The notes under the pieces were generated by a model. That model ran no database searches. It was not told the DNA's origin and saw only the letters and a program-made list of their open reading frames with translations. Below, one piece after another: positions 5,375 to 13,064 of a stretch of 14,186 bases of DNA. This DNA is from UBA11957 sp963603285 (GTDB lineage Bacteria > Bacillota > Clostridia > Lachnospirales > Lachnospiraceae), in assembly GCA_963603285.1 (NCBI GenBank), contig CAVCMG010000054.1:1-14186 (forward strand). The letters are read 5' to 3'. The position numbers and the translations under genes were made by a program. Every line of letters begins with the position of its first letter. Within the stretch, counting starts at the first letter, position 1.

Positions 5375-7696
5375 ATGAATGAATTAATACAGGTGCTGCC
5401 TGCTGTAGCACTTCGCGGGACAACGATCCTGCCGAAGATGATCGCGCATTTTGATGTCAGCCGTGAGCGGTCCATTGCTGCGGTCACAGAGGCTATGGTC
5501 AGGGAGCAGAAGATGTTTTTGATTACGCAGAAGGACCCTGCTGTCGAACAGCCGGGCCTTTCTGACTTATACGAGATGGGTACGGTCGTCCATGTCAAAC
5601 AGATCATCAAGCTTCAGAAGGGGCTTGTACGGGTCATGGTGGAGGGCGAGTGCCGAGCCAGACTGCTGCAGTTTTTCAAGGAAGAGCCGTTTCTGGAAGC
5701 AGAGCTTGAAAAGGTAGATGATGAGAACGATCTGTTTATCTCGGACAATGCCAAAGAAGCCATGCGTCAGACGCTGATGGAGTTTTTTGCTTCCTATTGC
5801 GAGGAAAACAGAAAGTTCAGCCGTGATCTTGCCGAACAGATTCAGGGCATTACAGATTTTACGGAAGCCATGGATCAGATCGCCATCAACCTGCCACTAA
5901 GCTTCGACAGACGCCAGAAGCTTTTGGAAGCTGTCAAGCTGTCCGACCGTTACGAGCTGCTGGGCGAGATCCTGGCCAATGAAGTCCATGTGATGCAGAT
6001 CAAAGAGGCTTTGCAGAATAAGATCAAAGCCCATATCGACCAGAATCAGAAGGAATATATCCTTCGTGAGCAGTTAAAGGTTATCCGTGAGGAGCTTGGT
6101 GAGGATGGTTCCGACAGTGATATTGAAAAATTCGAAGCCCAGCTAAAGGAATTAAAAGCGTCCGATGAAGTCAAAGACAAGATCCGAAAAGAGATCGGCC
6201 GTCTGAAGCTGCTCGGAAACAATCCGTCCGAAGGACCTGTTGTCCGCGGCTACGTGGAGACGCTGTTGTCTCTGCCATGGGAAAAGCTTTCGAAGGATAA
6301 TACCAATATCAAACGTGCGGAAGAGATCCTTGAGAGAGACCATTACGGCCTTGATAAGGTCAAAGAGCGTATTCTCGAATTTTTATCCGTGCGCAAGCTG
6401 ACAAAGAAGGGCGAAAGTCCGATCCTCTGTCTGGTAGGACCGCCGGGAACCGGCAAGACATCTATCGCCCGTTCTGTGGCAACAGCGCTGCATAAGGAAT
6501 ATGTCCGGATCTGTCTGGGCGGCGTCAGTGACGAGGCCGAGATCCGCGGTCACAGACGTACCTATGTAGGGGCGATGCCGGGACGAATCGTTGCAGCGCT
6601 GCAAAAATGTGGCGTGCGCAACCCGCTGATGCTTCTCGATGAGATCGACAAGATGGGCAGCAATTACAAGGGAGATCCGGCGGCAGCCATGCTGGAGGTG
6701 CTGGACGCTGAACAGAATTCCCATTTTTCCGATCATTATGTGGAGCTTCCGCTGGATCTGTCGGACGTTCTGTTTATCGCAACAGCCAACGATGCCTCAA
6801 CGATTCCGCGGCCACTTCTTGACCGTATGGAGATCATCGAGGTATCCAGCTATACAGAGAATGAAAAGCTGCATATCGGTGAAGAATTCCTTGTACCGAA
6901 GCAGAAAAAGAAAAATGGTATCAAAGAATCCCAGCTTGTGATCGAAAAAGATGCCCTGAAAGCCATGATTTCCGGCTATACCAGAGAAGCCGGTGTCCGT
7001 GGTCTGGAGCGAAAGATCGGCCAGATCTGCCGTAAAGTGGCACGTACTGTGATCGAGGACAAAAAGGCACAGGTTACGGTTACAGCGGATAACCTGCAGG
7101 AATATCTCGGCAAGCCGCGGTTTACCTATCAGGAAGCCAACGAAAAGCCGGAAATCGGTATTGTCCGCGGTCTGGCATGGACCAGTGTGGGTGGTGACAC
7201 CCTGCAGATCGAGGTCAATCTGATGCCGGGCAAGGGCGAACTGGTTCTGACCGGTAAGCTCGGTGATGTGATGAAAGAATCTGCCCGGATCGGTATCAGC
7301 TATATCCGTTCTGTTGCAGGACAGTATGGTATTGACGACAAATTTTTTAAAGAACACGATATACATATCCATATCCCGGAGGGCGCCGTTCCGAAGGATG
7401 GCCCGAGTGCCGGTATTACGATGGCGACAGCGGTTCTGTCGGCCGTGACAGAGACACCGGTACGTGCGGATGTTGCCATGACAGGTGAGGTTACGCTGCG
7501 GGGCCGTGTACTGCCGATTGGCGGACTGAAGGAAAAGCTTCTGGCAGCCAACAAAGCCGGAATGAAGCTCGTTTTGGTTCCGGCAAAGAACCGTCCGGAT
7601 GTGGAGGAACTGGATACAGAGATCACAGAAGGTATGCAGATCAGCTATGTGACTGAGATGCCGGAGGTGATCGCACAGGCATTTGTGAAGGAATAA
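5375..7696 (+). CDS. lon: ATP-dependent protease Lon (LonA type)
   Basis: Lon is a soluble hexameric AAA+ serine protease that degrades damaged and regulatory proteins. The 773-residue chain has the LON substrate-binding domain at the N-terminus (about residues 5-195), a coiled central region (about 215-290), Walker A GPPGTGKT at 355-362, Walker B ending in D422-E423 of LMLLDEIDK, and the C-terminal peptidase domain with the Ser-Lys dyad S678 (GPSAGIT) and K721 (second lysine of GGLKEK). The 43-residue spacing between the two matches the family. No membrane segment is evident, so it is LonA rather than LonB. I chose the ATG at 5375 because GGAG lies six bases upstream and MNELIQVLP matches the family; an in-frame ATG at 5342 would fall inside the leader stem. 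ysxC follows after 3 bp. Confidence 0.97.
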   Translation: MNELIQVLPAVALRGTTILPKMIAHFDVSRERSIAAVTEAMVREQKMFLITQKDPAVEQPGLSDLYEMGTVVHVKQIIKLQKGLVRVMVEGECRARLLQFFKEEPFLEAELEKVDDENDLFISDNAKEAMRQTLMEFFASYCEENRKFSRDLAEQIQGITDFTEAMDQIAINLPLSFDRRQKLLEAVKLSDRYELLGEILANEVHVMQIKEALQNKIKAHIDQNQKEYILREQLKVIREELGEDGSDSDIEKFEAQLKELKASDEVKDKIRKEIGRLKLLGNNPSEGPVVRGYVETLLSLPWEKLSKDNTNIKRAEEILERDHYGLDKVKERILEFLSVRKLTKKGESPILCLVGPPGTGKTSIARSVATALHKEYVRICLGGVSDEAEIRGHRRTYVGAMPGRIVAALQKCGVRNPLMLLDEIDKMGSNYKGDPAAAMLEVLDAEQNSHFSDHYVELPLDLSDVLFIATANDASTIPRPLLDRMEIIEVSSYTENEKLHIGEEFLVPKQKKKNGIKESQLVIEKDALKAMISGYTREAGVRGLERKIGQICRKVARTVIEDKKAQVTVTADNLQEYLGKPRFTYQEANEKPEIGIVRGLAWTSVGGDTLQIEVNLMPGKGELVLTGKLGDVMKESARIGISYIRSVAGQYGIDDKFFKEHDIHIHIPEGAVPKDGPSAGITMATAVLSAVTETPVRADVAMTGEVTLRGRVLPIGGLKEKLLAANKAGMKLVLVPAKNRPDVEELDTEITEGMQISYVTEMPEVIAQAFVKE

Positions 7697-7699
7697 CCT

Positions 7700-8323
7700 A
7701 TGATTATTAAAAACGTTTCCCTTGATATTGTCTGCGGCGTGACGAGTGCGCTGCCCCGGACCGGCCGTCTGGAGGTAGCGTTTGCCGGCAAATCCAATGT
7801 CGGCAAATCGTCTTTGATAAACGGACTCATGAATCGTAAATCACTGGCCCGTACCAGTGCAGAGCCGGGAAAGACGCAGACGATCAACTTTTATAATGTG
7901 AACGAAGAACTCTATCTGGTCGATCTTCCGGGATACGGCTACGCCCGTGTTTCAAAGGAAGAGAGTGCCAAATGGGGCAAGATGATTGAAAAGTATCTGC
8001 ACACCAGTGAAGACCTGCAGGCGGTCTTTCTTCTCGTGGATATCCGGCATGCACCGGGAGCCAACGACAAGATGATGTACGACTGGGTCGTAGATAGCGG
8101 TTTCAAGCCGATCATCATTGCGACAAAGCTCGACAAGATCAAGCGCAGTCAGGTGGCCAAACAGCTGAAGCTGATCCGTACCACTCTGCAGGTGCTGCCG
8201 GATACGAAGATCATTCCGTTCTCTGCCCAGACGAAGCAGGGACGGGATGAAATCTGGGCGATCGTGGATGATCTCTTAGCTGCCGGACAGCCGTTGGAGG
8301 ACGAAGCAGATGGGGATCATTAA
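7700..8323 (+). CDS. ysxC: Ribosome biogenesis GTP-binding protein YsxC/EngB
   Basis: This 207-residue TRAFAC-class GTPase assists assembly of the large ribosomal subunit. G1 is GKSNVGKS at residues 30-37, G3 is DLPGYG at 75-80, G4 is TKLD at 142-145 and the G5 region is FSAQTKQG at 174-181; the TINFYNV strand precedes G3. The extended acidic tail (LEDEADGDH) is dispensable-looking. Its start lies 3 bp past the lon stop with GAAGGA inside the end of lon, so translation is coupled. The lon-ysxC order is widely conserved in Firmicutes. Its last 14 bases overlap ecfA1, which is a less familiar neighbour for this gene. Confidence 0.95.
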   Translation: MIIKNVSLDIVCGVTSALPRTGRLEVAFAGKSNVGKSSLINGLMNRKSLARTSAEPGKTQTINFYNVNEELYLVDLPGYGYARVSKEESAKWGKMIEKYLHTSEDLQAVFLLVDIRHAPGANDKMMYDWVVDSGFKPIIIATKLDKIKRSQVAKQLKLIRTTLQVLPDTKIIPFSAQTKQGRDEIWAIVDDLLAAGQPLEDEADGDH

Positions 8324-9158
8324 GACAGCGAAGCTGATTTACGAGTACATCACTTACGATGAGAATGAAAAAGAAGAAAAATCCCGTGCCATTGACGGTG
8401 TGGATATCAATGTAGAACCGGGACAGTTTGTGGCTATTCTGGGGCATAACGGTTCCGGCAAGTCCACGCTGGCCAAGCATATCAATGCGTTATTGGTACC
8501 GACAGAGGGTACGATCTGGCTGGATGATATGGATACCCGGGATGACAGCCATATCTGGAATATCCGCCAGGAGGCCGGTATGGTCTTTCAGAATCCGGAT
8601 AATCAGATCGTAGCCAGTGTGGTGGAAGAGGATGTCGGCTTTGGCCCGGAAAACCTGGGCGTACCCACGACAGATATCTGGAAACGGGTGGCAAAGAGCC
8701 TCGAGGCCGTCGGCATGACAGCCTACAGAAAACATTCGCCAAACAAGCTTTCCGGTGGACAGAAGCAGCGTGTGGCGATCGCCGGTGTCGTAGCGATGCA
8801 GCCAAAATGCATCATTATGGATGAACCGACCGCCATGCTGGATCCCAATGGCCGTAAAGAGGTGCTGGATACCGTACATGAGCTGAACCGTCAGGAAAAG
8901 GTAACCGTGCTTCTGATCACTCATTATATGGAAGAAGTGACGTCGGCGGATTATGTTTACGTTATGGATCATGGTAAAGTTGTGATGCAGGGAACACCGC
9001 GGGAAATCTTTTCGCAGGTGGACAAGCTGAAAGAATACAGACTGGATGTGCCGCAGGTCACACTTCTGGCTCATGAGCTGAGACAGGAAGGCGTGGATAT
9101 CCCGGAAGGCATTCTGACAAAGGAAGAACTGGTGGAGGCGTTATGTCACTTGAATTAA
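8310..9158 (+). CDS. ecfA1: ECF transporter ATPase EcfA1
   Basis: EcfA1 is one of two ABC-type ATPases that power energy-coupling factor uptake of vitamins and metal ions. In its 282 residues are Walker A GHNGSGKST (45-53), Q-loop Q94 in FQNPDNQ, signature LSGGQ (147-151), Walker B CIIMDEP with catalytic E172, and switch histidine H205. The PDNQIVASVVEEDVGFGPENL stretch is diagnostic of EcfA proteins. The start overlaps ysxC by 14 bases, with GGAGG in the ysxC coding sequence, and the 3' end overlaps ecfA2 by 16 bases, so the three are translationally coupled. It acts at the inner face of the membrane with EcfA2 and EcfT. The substrate cannot be known because the S component is encoded elsewhere. 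Confidence 0.95.
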   Translation: MGIIKTAKLIYEYITYDENEKEEKSRAIDGVDINVEPGQFVAILGHNGSGKSTLAKHINALLVPTEGTIWLDDMDTRDDSHIWNIRQEAGMVFQNPDNQIVASVVEEDVGFGPENLGVPTTDIWKRVAKSLEAVGMTAYRKHSPNKLSGGQKQRVAIAGVVAMQPKCIIMDEPTAMLDPNGRKEVLDTVHELNRQEKVTVLLITHYMEEVTSADYVYVMDHGKVVMQGTPREIFSQVDKLKEYRLDVPQVTLLAHELRQEGVDIPEGILTKEELVEALCHLN

Positions 9159-9991
9159 AAAATGTAACCTATACCTACGCCGCCGGGACAGCCTATGAAA
9201 TGGTGGCACTTGATAATATCAGTCTGACGATACCGGATGGCCAGTTCTTAGGCATCATCGGTCATACCGGCAGTGGAAAATCCACACTGGTGCAGCATTT
9301 TAACGGTCTGATCCATCCGACGTCCGGGCAGGTGCTGTTTGACGGTGAAGATATCTGGACAGAGAAATACGATCTCCGGCATCTGCGCAGCCAGGTGGGA
9401 CTGGTCTTTCAGTATCCGGAACATCAGCTGTTCGAGACGGATGTGCTGACAGACGTATGCTTCGGACCGAAAAATCTGGGCTGCAGCGAGGACGAGTGCA
9501 AAGAGCGTGCCTTAAATGCCCTGAAACAGGTTGGTTTAAAAGAAAAATATTACAGAAAATCCCCCTTTGAGCTGTCCGGTGGTCAGAAACGCCGTGTGGC
9601 GATTGCCGGAGTATTGGCGATGAATCCGAAGATGCTGGTGCTGGATGAGCCGACAGCGGGCCTTGATCCAAAAGGCCGGGATGATATTCTTGACAAGATG
9701 AAAGAGCTTCATGAGACGAGAAAAATCAGTATTGCCATCGTATCCCACAGCATGGAGGATATGGCGAAGTACGTGGATCGTATTATTGTTATGAATCACG
9801 GACATATGCCCTTTGACGGTACGCCAAAGGAAGTTTTTTCACATTATAAGGAACTGGAAACAATAGGGCTGGCCGCACCGCAGATCACCTATATCATGCA
9901 TGCGCTGGCTGAACATGGACTGGCAGTGAACACAGAGGCTACCACAGTGGAGGAGGCAAAGTCAAGCATCCTCCAGGTGCTCGGTCGCTGA
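9143..9991 (+). CDS. ecfA2: ECF transporter ATPase EcfA2
   Basis: This is the second ATPase of the ECF module, forming a heterodimer with EcfA1. It has 282 residues: Walker A GHTGSGKST (40-48), Q90 in FQYPEHQLFE, signature LSGGQ (144-148), Walker B MLVLDEP with E169, and H202. The YPEHQLFETDVLTDVCFGPKNLG segment is characteristic of EcfA2 as opposed to EcfA1. The gene starts within ecfA1 (GTGGAGGCGTTATG supplies the binding site) and ends 15 bp before ecfT. The paralogue pair has clearly diverged, so no recent duplication is suggested. Confidence 0.95.
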   Translation: MSLELKNVTYTYAAGTAYEMVALDNISLTIPDGQFLGIIGHTGSGKSTLVQHFNGLIHPTSGQVLFDGEDIWTEKYDLRHLRSQVGLVFQYPEHQLFETDVLTDVCFGPKNLGCSEDECKERALNALKQVGLKEKYYRKSPFELSGGQKRRVAIAGVLAMNPKMLVLDEPTAGLDPKGRDDILDKMKELHETRKISIAIVSHSMEDMAKYVDRIIVMNHGHMPFDGTPKEVFSHYKELETIGLAAPQITYIMHALAEHGLAVNTEATTVEEAKSSILQVLGR

Positions 9992-10006
9992 CCATAAGGA
10001 AGAATT

Positions 10007-10807
10007 ATGCTGAAAGATATAACGATAGGTCAGTATTATCCGGCAGAATCTGCCATTCATAAACTGGATCCGCGTGTAAAAATTGTAGTAACGATCATCT
10101 ATATCGTCAGCCTGTTTGTGACGAATGACTGGATCGGTTATCTGGCTGCTTTTGTATTTCTCGCAGCCTGCATTGTGATCTCAAAGGTGCCGCTTTCCTT
10201 TATTTTACGAGGTATGAAGTCGATTGCCGTTCTTTTGGGTATCACCATTGTATTTAACCTGATCTTCACGCCGGGAGATGATGTACTGGTGAGCTTCTGG
10301 AAGATTAAGATCACAGAGGCAGGTCTGAAAATGGCGATCCGTATGGGTATCCGCCTGAGCTTTCTGATCGTGGGAACGTCTCTGATGACGCTGACCACAA
10401 CGCCGAACCAGCTGACGAATGCGCTGGAAAGCCTGATGAAGCCATTAAACTTTATGCTTCCGGTGCATGAGATTGCCATGATGATGTCGATTGCCCTTCG
10501 TTTTATTCCTATTTTAATGGAAGAAACGGACAAGATCATGAAGGCGCAGATGGCCAGAGGTGCCAATTTTGAGACCGGAAACATTATTGTCCGGATCAAA
10601 AATATGGTGCCGCTTCTGGTGCCGCTGTTTATCTCGGCTTTTCGCCGGGCCAATGATCTGGCGATGGCCATGGAGGCCCGCTGCTATCATGGTGGTGCAG
10701 GACGCACACAGATGAAACCGCTGTCCTACCGGGGAAGCGATTATGGCGCTTACGGTGTAGCTGGGGCATATCTGGCAGCATGTATCGTGATCCGGGTGGT
10801 TTTATAA
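10007..10807 (+). CDS. ecfT: ECF transporter transmembrane subunit EcfT
   Basis: EcfT is the membrane scaffold that couples the ATPase dimer to interchangeable substrate-binding S proteins. The 266-residue protein has hydrophobic segments at about 24-40, 43-60, 70-88, 113-130, 152-171, 198-212 and a last one at 247-266. The two conserved ATPase-coupling motifs lie on the cytoplasmic helices: ARG at 183-185 (AQMARGA) and ARC at 224-226 (MEARCYHGG). The second has Cys where Gly is common; I believe this is a tolerated variant. No S component gene neighbours it, so this is a shared (group II) module. AAGGAAG precedes the ATG. Confidence 0.93.
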   Translation: MLKDITIGQYYPAESAIHKLDPRVKIVVTIIYIVSLFVTNDWIGYLAAFVFLAACIVISKVPLSFILRGMKSIAVLLGITIVFNLIFTPGDDVLVSFWKIKITEAGLKMAIRMGIRLSFLIVGTSLMTLTTTPNQLTNALESLMKPLNFMLPVHEIAMMMSIALRFIPILMEETDKIMKAQMARGANFETGNIIVRIKNMVPLLVPLFISAFRRANDLAMAMEARCYHGGAGRTQMKPLSYRGSDYGAYGVAGAYLAACIVIRVVL

Positions 10808-10825
10808 TAACAAAAATACTGAGTA

Positions 10826-10840
10826 TTCTATAGTATAGAA
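10826..10840. repeat. 15-bp perfect palindrome TTCTATA-G-TATAGAA
   Basis: Two exact 7-bp inverted arms around one G lie between ecfT and the terminator-like hairpin. It contains a TATAGT that could act as a -10 for truA, but I see no convincing -35. It could be an operator or just A/T-rich symmetry. Confidence 0.4.
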
Positions 10841-10872
10841 GAAAAAGCTGTCGAGATACGGCAGCTTTTTCT
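10840..10872 (+). terminator. Terminator or attenuator between ecfT and truA
   Basis: A 14-bp stem with one G-U pair (10840-10853 with 10859-10872) closes a 5-nt loop; the U run lies inside the 3' arm. It ends 12 bp before the truA ribosome binding site. It would end the ecf transcript, fully or partly, and truA lacks an obvious separate promoter. Confidence 0.65.
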
Positions 10873-10896
10873 GTAAAGAGTATGAGGAGGTCAGGC

Positions 10897-11694
10897 ATGA
10901 AAAGAATCCGTCTCAGAGTCGCCTATGATGGCACAGCCTATGCCGGGTGGCAGGTACAGCCAAATGCCCTTACGGTACAGGAGGTGCTGGATAAGGCGCT
11001 CAGTGATCTGCTGAAAGTGCCGGTGCATACGATCGGAGCAAGCCGCACAGATGCTGGTGTACATGCGCTGGGGAATGTCGCTGTATTTGATACGGAGGCA
11101 AGAATGCCTGCGGACAAATATGCCTTTGCGCTGAATACAAGACTGCCGGAGGATATCCGCATACAGCTTTCCGAGGAAGTCCCCACAGATTTTCATCCGA
11201 GATTCTGTCATACAGTCAAGACGTACGAATACAGGATCTTAAACCGCACCTTCCCGGATCCGACAAGACGCCTGAACAGCGTGCATATCTACGGGCATCT
11301 GGATCTGGAGGCGATGCAGAAAGCTGTAGCATATCTGGAGGGAACTCATGATTTCAAGAGCTTTGCCACGGAAAATCCGCAGGTAACAGATACCGTGCGT
11401 ACGATCTACAGGACAAAGCTGTGGCGGGACGATGAGGATATGATTCATTTTCAGATCACCGGCAACGGTTTTCTCTATAATATGGTACGGATCATCACCG
11501 GCACTTTGCTGGAGGTCGGAAAGGGTGCGGTGGCAGCCGAGGATATTCCACAGATCCTTGCTGCGAAGGATCGCACAAAGGCCGGGCCGACAGCCCGTGC
11601 CAAAGGACTGACACTGGTGCGTATCCGCTATCCAGACGAGGAAAAAAATGCCGAAACAGGGCAAAAAACTGTTGACACGCCCGGCTCAGTATAG
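10897..11694 (+). CDS. truA: tRNA pseudouridine(38-40) synthase TruA
   Basis: TruA converts uridines 38-40 in the anticodon stem-loop of many tRNAs to pseudouridine, acting as a homodimer. The 265-residue protein carries the catalytic aspartate D52 in the signature SRTDAGVHA, the N-terminal AYDGTAYAGWQVQPN motif and the FLYNMVRIITGTLLEVGKG motif near the C-terminus. The start at 10897 has GAGGAGG six bases upstream; an in-frame ATG at 10882 lies before that site and is rejected. About 20 residues at the C-terminus (EEKNAETGQKTVDTPGSV) lie beyond the conserved fold, and their DNA carries the -35 box of the rplM promoter, so this tail may be constrained by promoter sequence. Confidence 0.95.
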   Translation: MKRIRLRVAYDGTAYAGWQVQPNALTVQEVLDKALSDLLKVPVHTIGASRTDAGVHALGNVAVFDTEARMPADKYAFALNTRLPEDIRIQLSEEVPTDFHPRFCHTVKTYEYRILNRTFPDPTRRLNSVHIYGHLDLEAMQKAVAYLEGTHDFKSFATENPQVTDTVRTIYRTKLWRDDEDMIHFQITGNGFLYNMVRIITGTLLEVGKGAVAAEDIPQILAAKDRTKAGPTARAKGLTLVRIRYPDEEKNAETGQKTVDTPGSV

Positions 11695-11700
11695 TAGAAT
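11672..11700 (+). promoter_or_regulatory. Consensus promoter of rplM-rpsI
   Basis: A perfect TTGACA (11672-11677) and TAGAAT (11695-11700) are separated by exactly 17 bp. The -35 and spacer lie in the end of truA and the stop codon directly abuts the -10. Transcription would start near 11707. Confidence 0.85.
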
Positions 11701-11706
11701 AGTTCA

Positions 11707-11865
11707 CTGTGACATGGTGAGTTAATATCTGCGCCAAAGCCCCGGTGACAGGTATTTTCCGCTGAAAGATGTAAGAGAGCGTGAGCTTATCGCATCATTT
11801 GGCAGTCGGCCTCACACCGACGATAGATTATCAACATTTAACAGATTAAACAGGAGGTAACATCC
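11707..11865 (+). promoter_or_regulatory. Structured leader of rplM; possible L13 autoregulatory RNA
   Basis: The leader is about 160 nt, long for a ribosomal protein operon. An imperfect hairpin spans 11762-11805 (CTG/CAG, AAA/TTT, GATG/CATC and TAAG/CTTA segments split by bulges), followed directly by GTCGG (11805-11809) pairing with CCGAC (11817-11821). L13 leaders that bind the L13 protein are known in Firmicutes, and position fits, but I cannot confirm that this matches that family. Confidence 0.5.
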
Positions 11866-12294
11866 ATGAAAACATACATGGCTAATCCGGATAAGATTGA
11901 GAGAAAATGGTATGTAGTTGATGCTGAAGGACAGACACTTGGTCGTCTGGCATCTGAGGTAGCTAAGGTATTAAGAGGAAAAAACAAACCGGTTTATACT
12001 CCTCACGTTGATACAGGCGATTATGTAATCGTTGTAAACGCAGCTAAGATTGCAGTAACAGGTAAGAAACTGGAGCAGAAGATTTACTATCATCACTCCG
12101 ATTATGTTGGTGGTATGAAAGAAGCTACTCTGGCTGAGATGCTGGCAAAGAAACCGGAAAAGGTTATCGAGCTTGCAGTTCAGGGCATGCTGCCGAAGGG
12201 ACCGCTTGGAAGATCCATGATTAAGAAACTGCATGTATACGCTGGACCGGATCATGAGCAGGCAGCTCAGAAACCGGAAGTACTGACATTCTAA
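11866..12294 (+). CDS. rplM: 50S ribosomal protein L13
   Basis: L13 binds 23S rRNA early in large-subunit assembly. The 142-residue sequence begins MKTYMANPDKIERKWYVVDA and includes LGRLASEVAKVLRGKNKP and the conserved MLPKGPLGRSMIKKLHVY region near the C-terminus; length is normal. AGGAGG lies eight bases before the ATG. It is first in a two-gene operon with rpsI, 15 bp apart, driven by the promoter at 11672. Codon choice changes sharply from truA to the biased set of highly expressed genes, in line with its role. Confidence 0.98.
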   Translation: MKTYMANPDKIERKWYVVDAEGQTLGRLASEVAKVLRGKNKPVYTPHVDTGDYVIVVNAAKIAVTGKKLEQKIYYHHSDYVGGMKEATLAEMLAKKPEKVIELAVQGMLPKGPLGRSMIKKLHVYAGPDHEQAAQKPEVLTF

Positions 12295-12309
12295 GAGGAG
12301 GTTTAAGAC

Positions 12310-12702
12310 ATGGCTACGACAAAATATTACGGAACAGGAAGAAGAAAAACATCTGTTGCCAGAGTATATCTGGTACCGGGAACTGGTAAGATCACAATCA
12401 ACAAACGTGACATCGATGAGTATCTGGGTCTTGAGACTCTGAAAGTTATCGTTCGTCAGCCTCTTGTTGCTACAGATAATGCAGACAAGTTCGACGTTAT
12501 CGTTACCGTACGCGGTGGCGGATACACAGGTCAGGCTGGTGCCATTCGTCATGGTATCTCCCGTGCCCTGCTTACAGTAGACAACGATTTCAGACCGGTT
12601 CTGAAAAAAGCCGGATTCCTGACTCGTGACCCGAGAATGAAAGAGCGTAAGAAATACGGCCTCAAAGCCGCTCGTCGCGCACCGCAGTTCTCCAAGAGAT
12701 AA
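12310..12702 (+). CDS. rpsI: 30S ribosomal protein S9
   Basis: S9 sits in the head of the small subunit; its C-terminal tail reaches the P-site tRNA. The 130-residue protein starts MATTKYYGTGRRKTSVARVYL and ends in the invariant tail GLKAARRAPQFSKR, with GGGYTGQAGAIRHGISRALL in the middle. GAGGAGG precedes the start. It is the last gene of the conserved block; a strong terminator follows at 12731. Its 3' end is a known type of integration target for some streptococcal integrative elements, which is relevant to the accessory region that begins just downstream. Confidence 0.98.
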   Translation: MATTKYYGTGRRKTSVARVYLVPGTGKITINKRDIDEYLGLETLKVIVRQPLVATDNADKFDVIVTVRGGGYTGQAGAIRHGISRALLTVDNDFRPVLKKAGFLTRDPRMKERKKYGLKAARRAPQFSKR

Positions 12703-12730
12703 TTTACAAAAATATTCAAACAGCACAGCA

Positions 12731-12763
12731 AACCCCGAGAACCCAGTGTTTTCGGGGTTTTTT
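12731..12763 (+). terminator. rplM-rpsI intrinsic terminator
   Basis: AACCCCGAGAAC pairs with GTTTTCGGGGTT (12 bp, one G-U) around CCAGT, followed by a six-T run. It marks the end of the core cluster. Confidence 0.93.
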
Positions 12764-12814
12764 AGCACTTTCAGTCACTTGAAAATTTTGCTAAAAAGTG
12801 GCTGATTTTTTACG

Positions 12815-12835
12815 GTAGCACACACGTAGCACACA
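12815..12835. repeat. Tandem GTAGCACACA repeats
   Basis: Two identical 10-bp copies (12815-12824 and 12826-12835) repeat with an 11-bp period, about one helical turn, between the rpsI terminator and a strong promoter. Direct repeats of this size and phasing resemble arm-type binding sites of tyrosine recombinases or a tandem operator. No integrase gene is in the window. Confidence 0.5.
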
Positions 12836-12842
12836 AATTCGC

Positions 12843-12871
12843 TTGACAAATTTGGAAAATCCGGCTAAAAT
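12843..12871 (+). promoter_or_regulatory. Strong consensus promoter after rpsI
   Basis: A perfect TTGACA (12843-12848) and TAAAAT (12866-12871) with a 17-bp spacer. Start would be near 12878, where AATCTC (12878-12883) can pair with GAGATT (12914-12919) to cap the transcript. The nearest firm gene is hicA, 190 bp downstream; a small ORF at 12936 lies between. Confidence 0.75.
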
Positions 12872-12935
12872 GCGGACAATCTCATATTAGGCTTTTTTGT
12901 GGGGCAACGTGCGGAGATTTAGGGGACTAAAATCA

Positions 12936-13064
12936 ATGCATGTCAAAAAGGCAGCAGAACAGGGGCAGGCTGGATTGCATACCCTTTTGTTTAGTACACT
13001 TTTTTATGGAATATCATACATCCATATGCTATACTATCTACAAACAGTCGGAAAGGTTGTATAA
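12936..13064 (+). CDS. Possible small hydrophobic protein (42 aa)
   Basis: This ORF is short and unproven. It has an ATG nine bases after AGGGGA, encodes 42 residues, and stops two bases before the GTG of hicA, the same spacing as between hicA and hicB. The product has a charged start (MHVKKAAEQGQ), one hydrophobic stretch at about residues 14-35 that could cross the membrane, and a lysine after it. A consensus promoter lies upstream at 12843. Against it: the second promoter candidate for hicA (13007-13035) falls inside it, and an ORF of this size can arise by chance. I do not recognise the sequence. It could be a leader peptide, a membrane micro-protein, or non-coding. Confidence 0.35.
   Translation: MHVKKAAEQGQAGLHTLLFSTLFYGISYIHMLYYLQTVGKVV
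13007..13035 (+). promoter_or_regulatory. Candidate hicAB promoter (extended -10)
   Basis: TGC followed by TATACT (13027-13035) is an extended -10 with five of six matches; the -35 (TGGAAT, 17 bp upstream) is weak. Transcription would start near 13042, 25 nt before hicA. Confidence 0.5.

Noticed and set aside
6797..7372. Open frame of 191 codons opposite lon
   Set aside because: It lies entirely within the Lon coding region on the other strand and has no family pattern or convincing ribosome binding site.
11971..12768. Open frame of 265 codons opposite rplM-rpsI
   Set aside because: It spans two firm ribosomal protein genes, a gap and a terminator; the open frame results from biased codon use.
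12936..13060. Degraded tyrosine recombinase C-terminus (GLHTLLFSTLF resembling HTLRHTFAT)
   Set aside because: The catalytic Arg and His are absent and only a few residues match, so the similarity is too weak to call a remnant.
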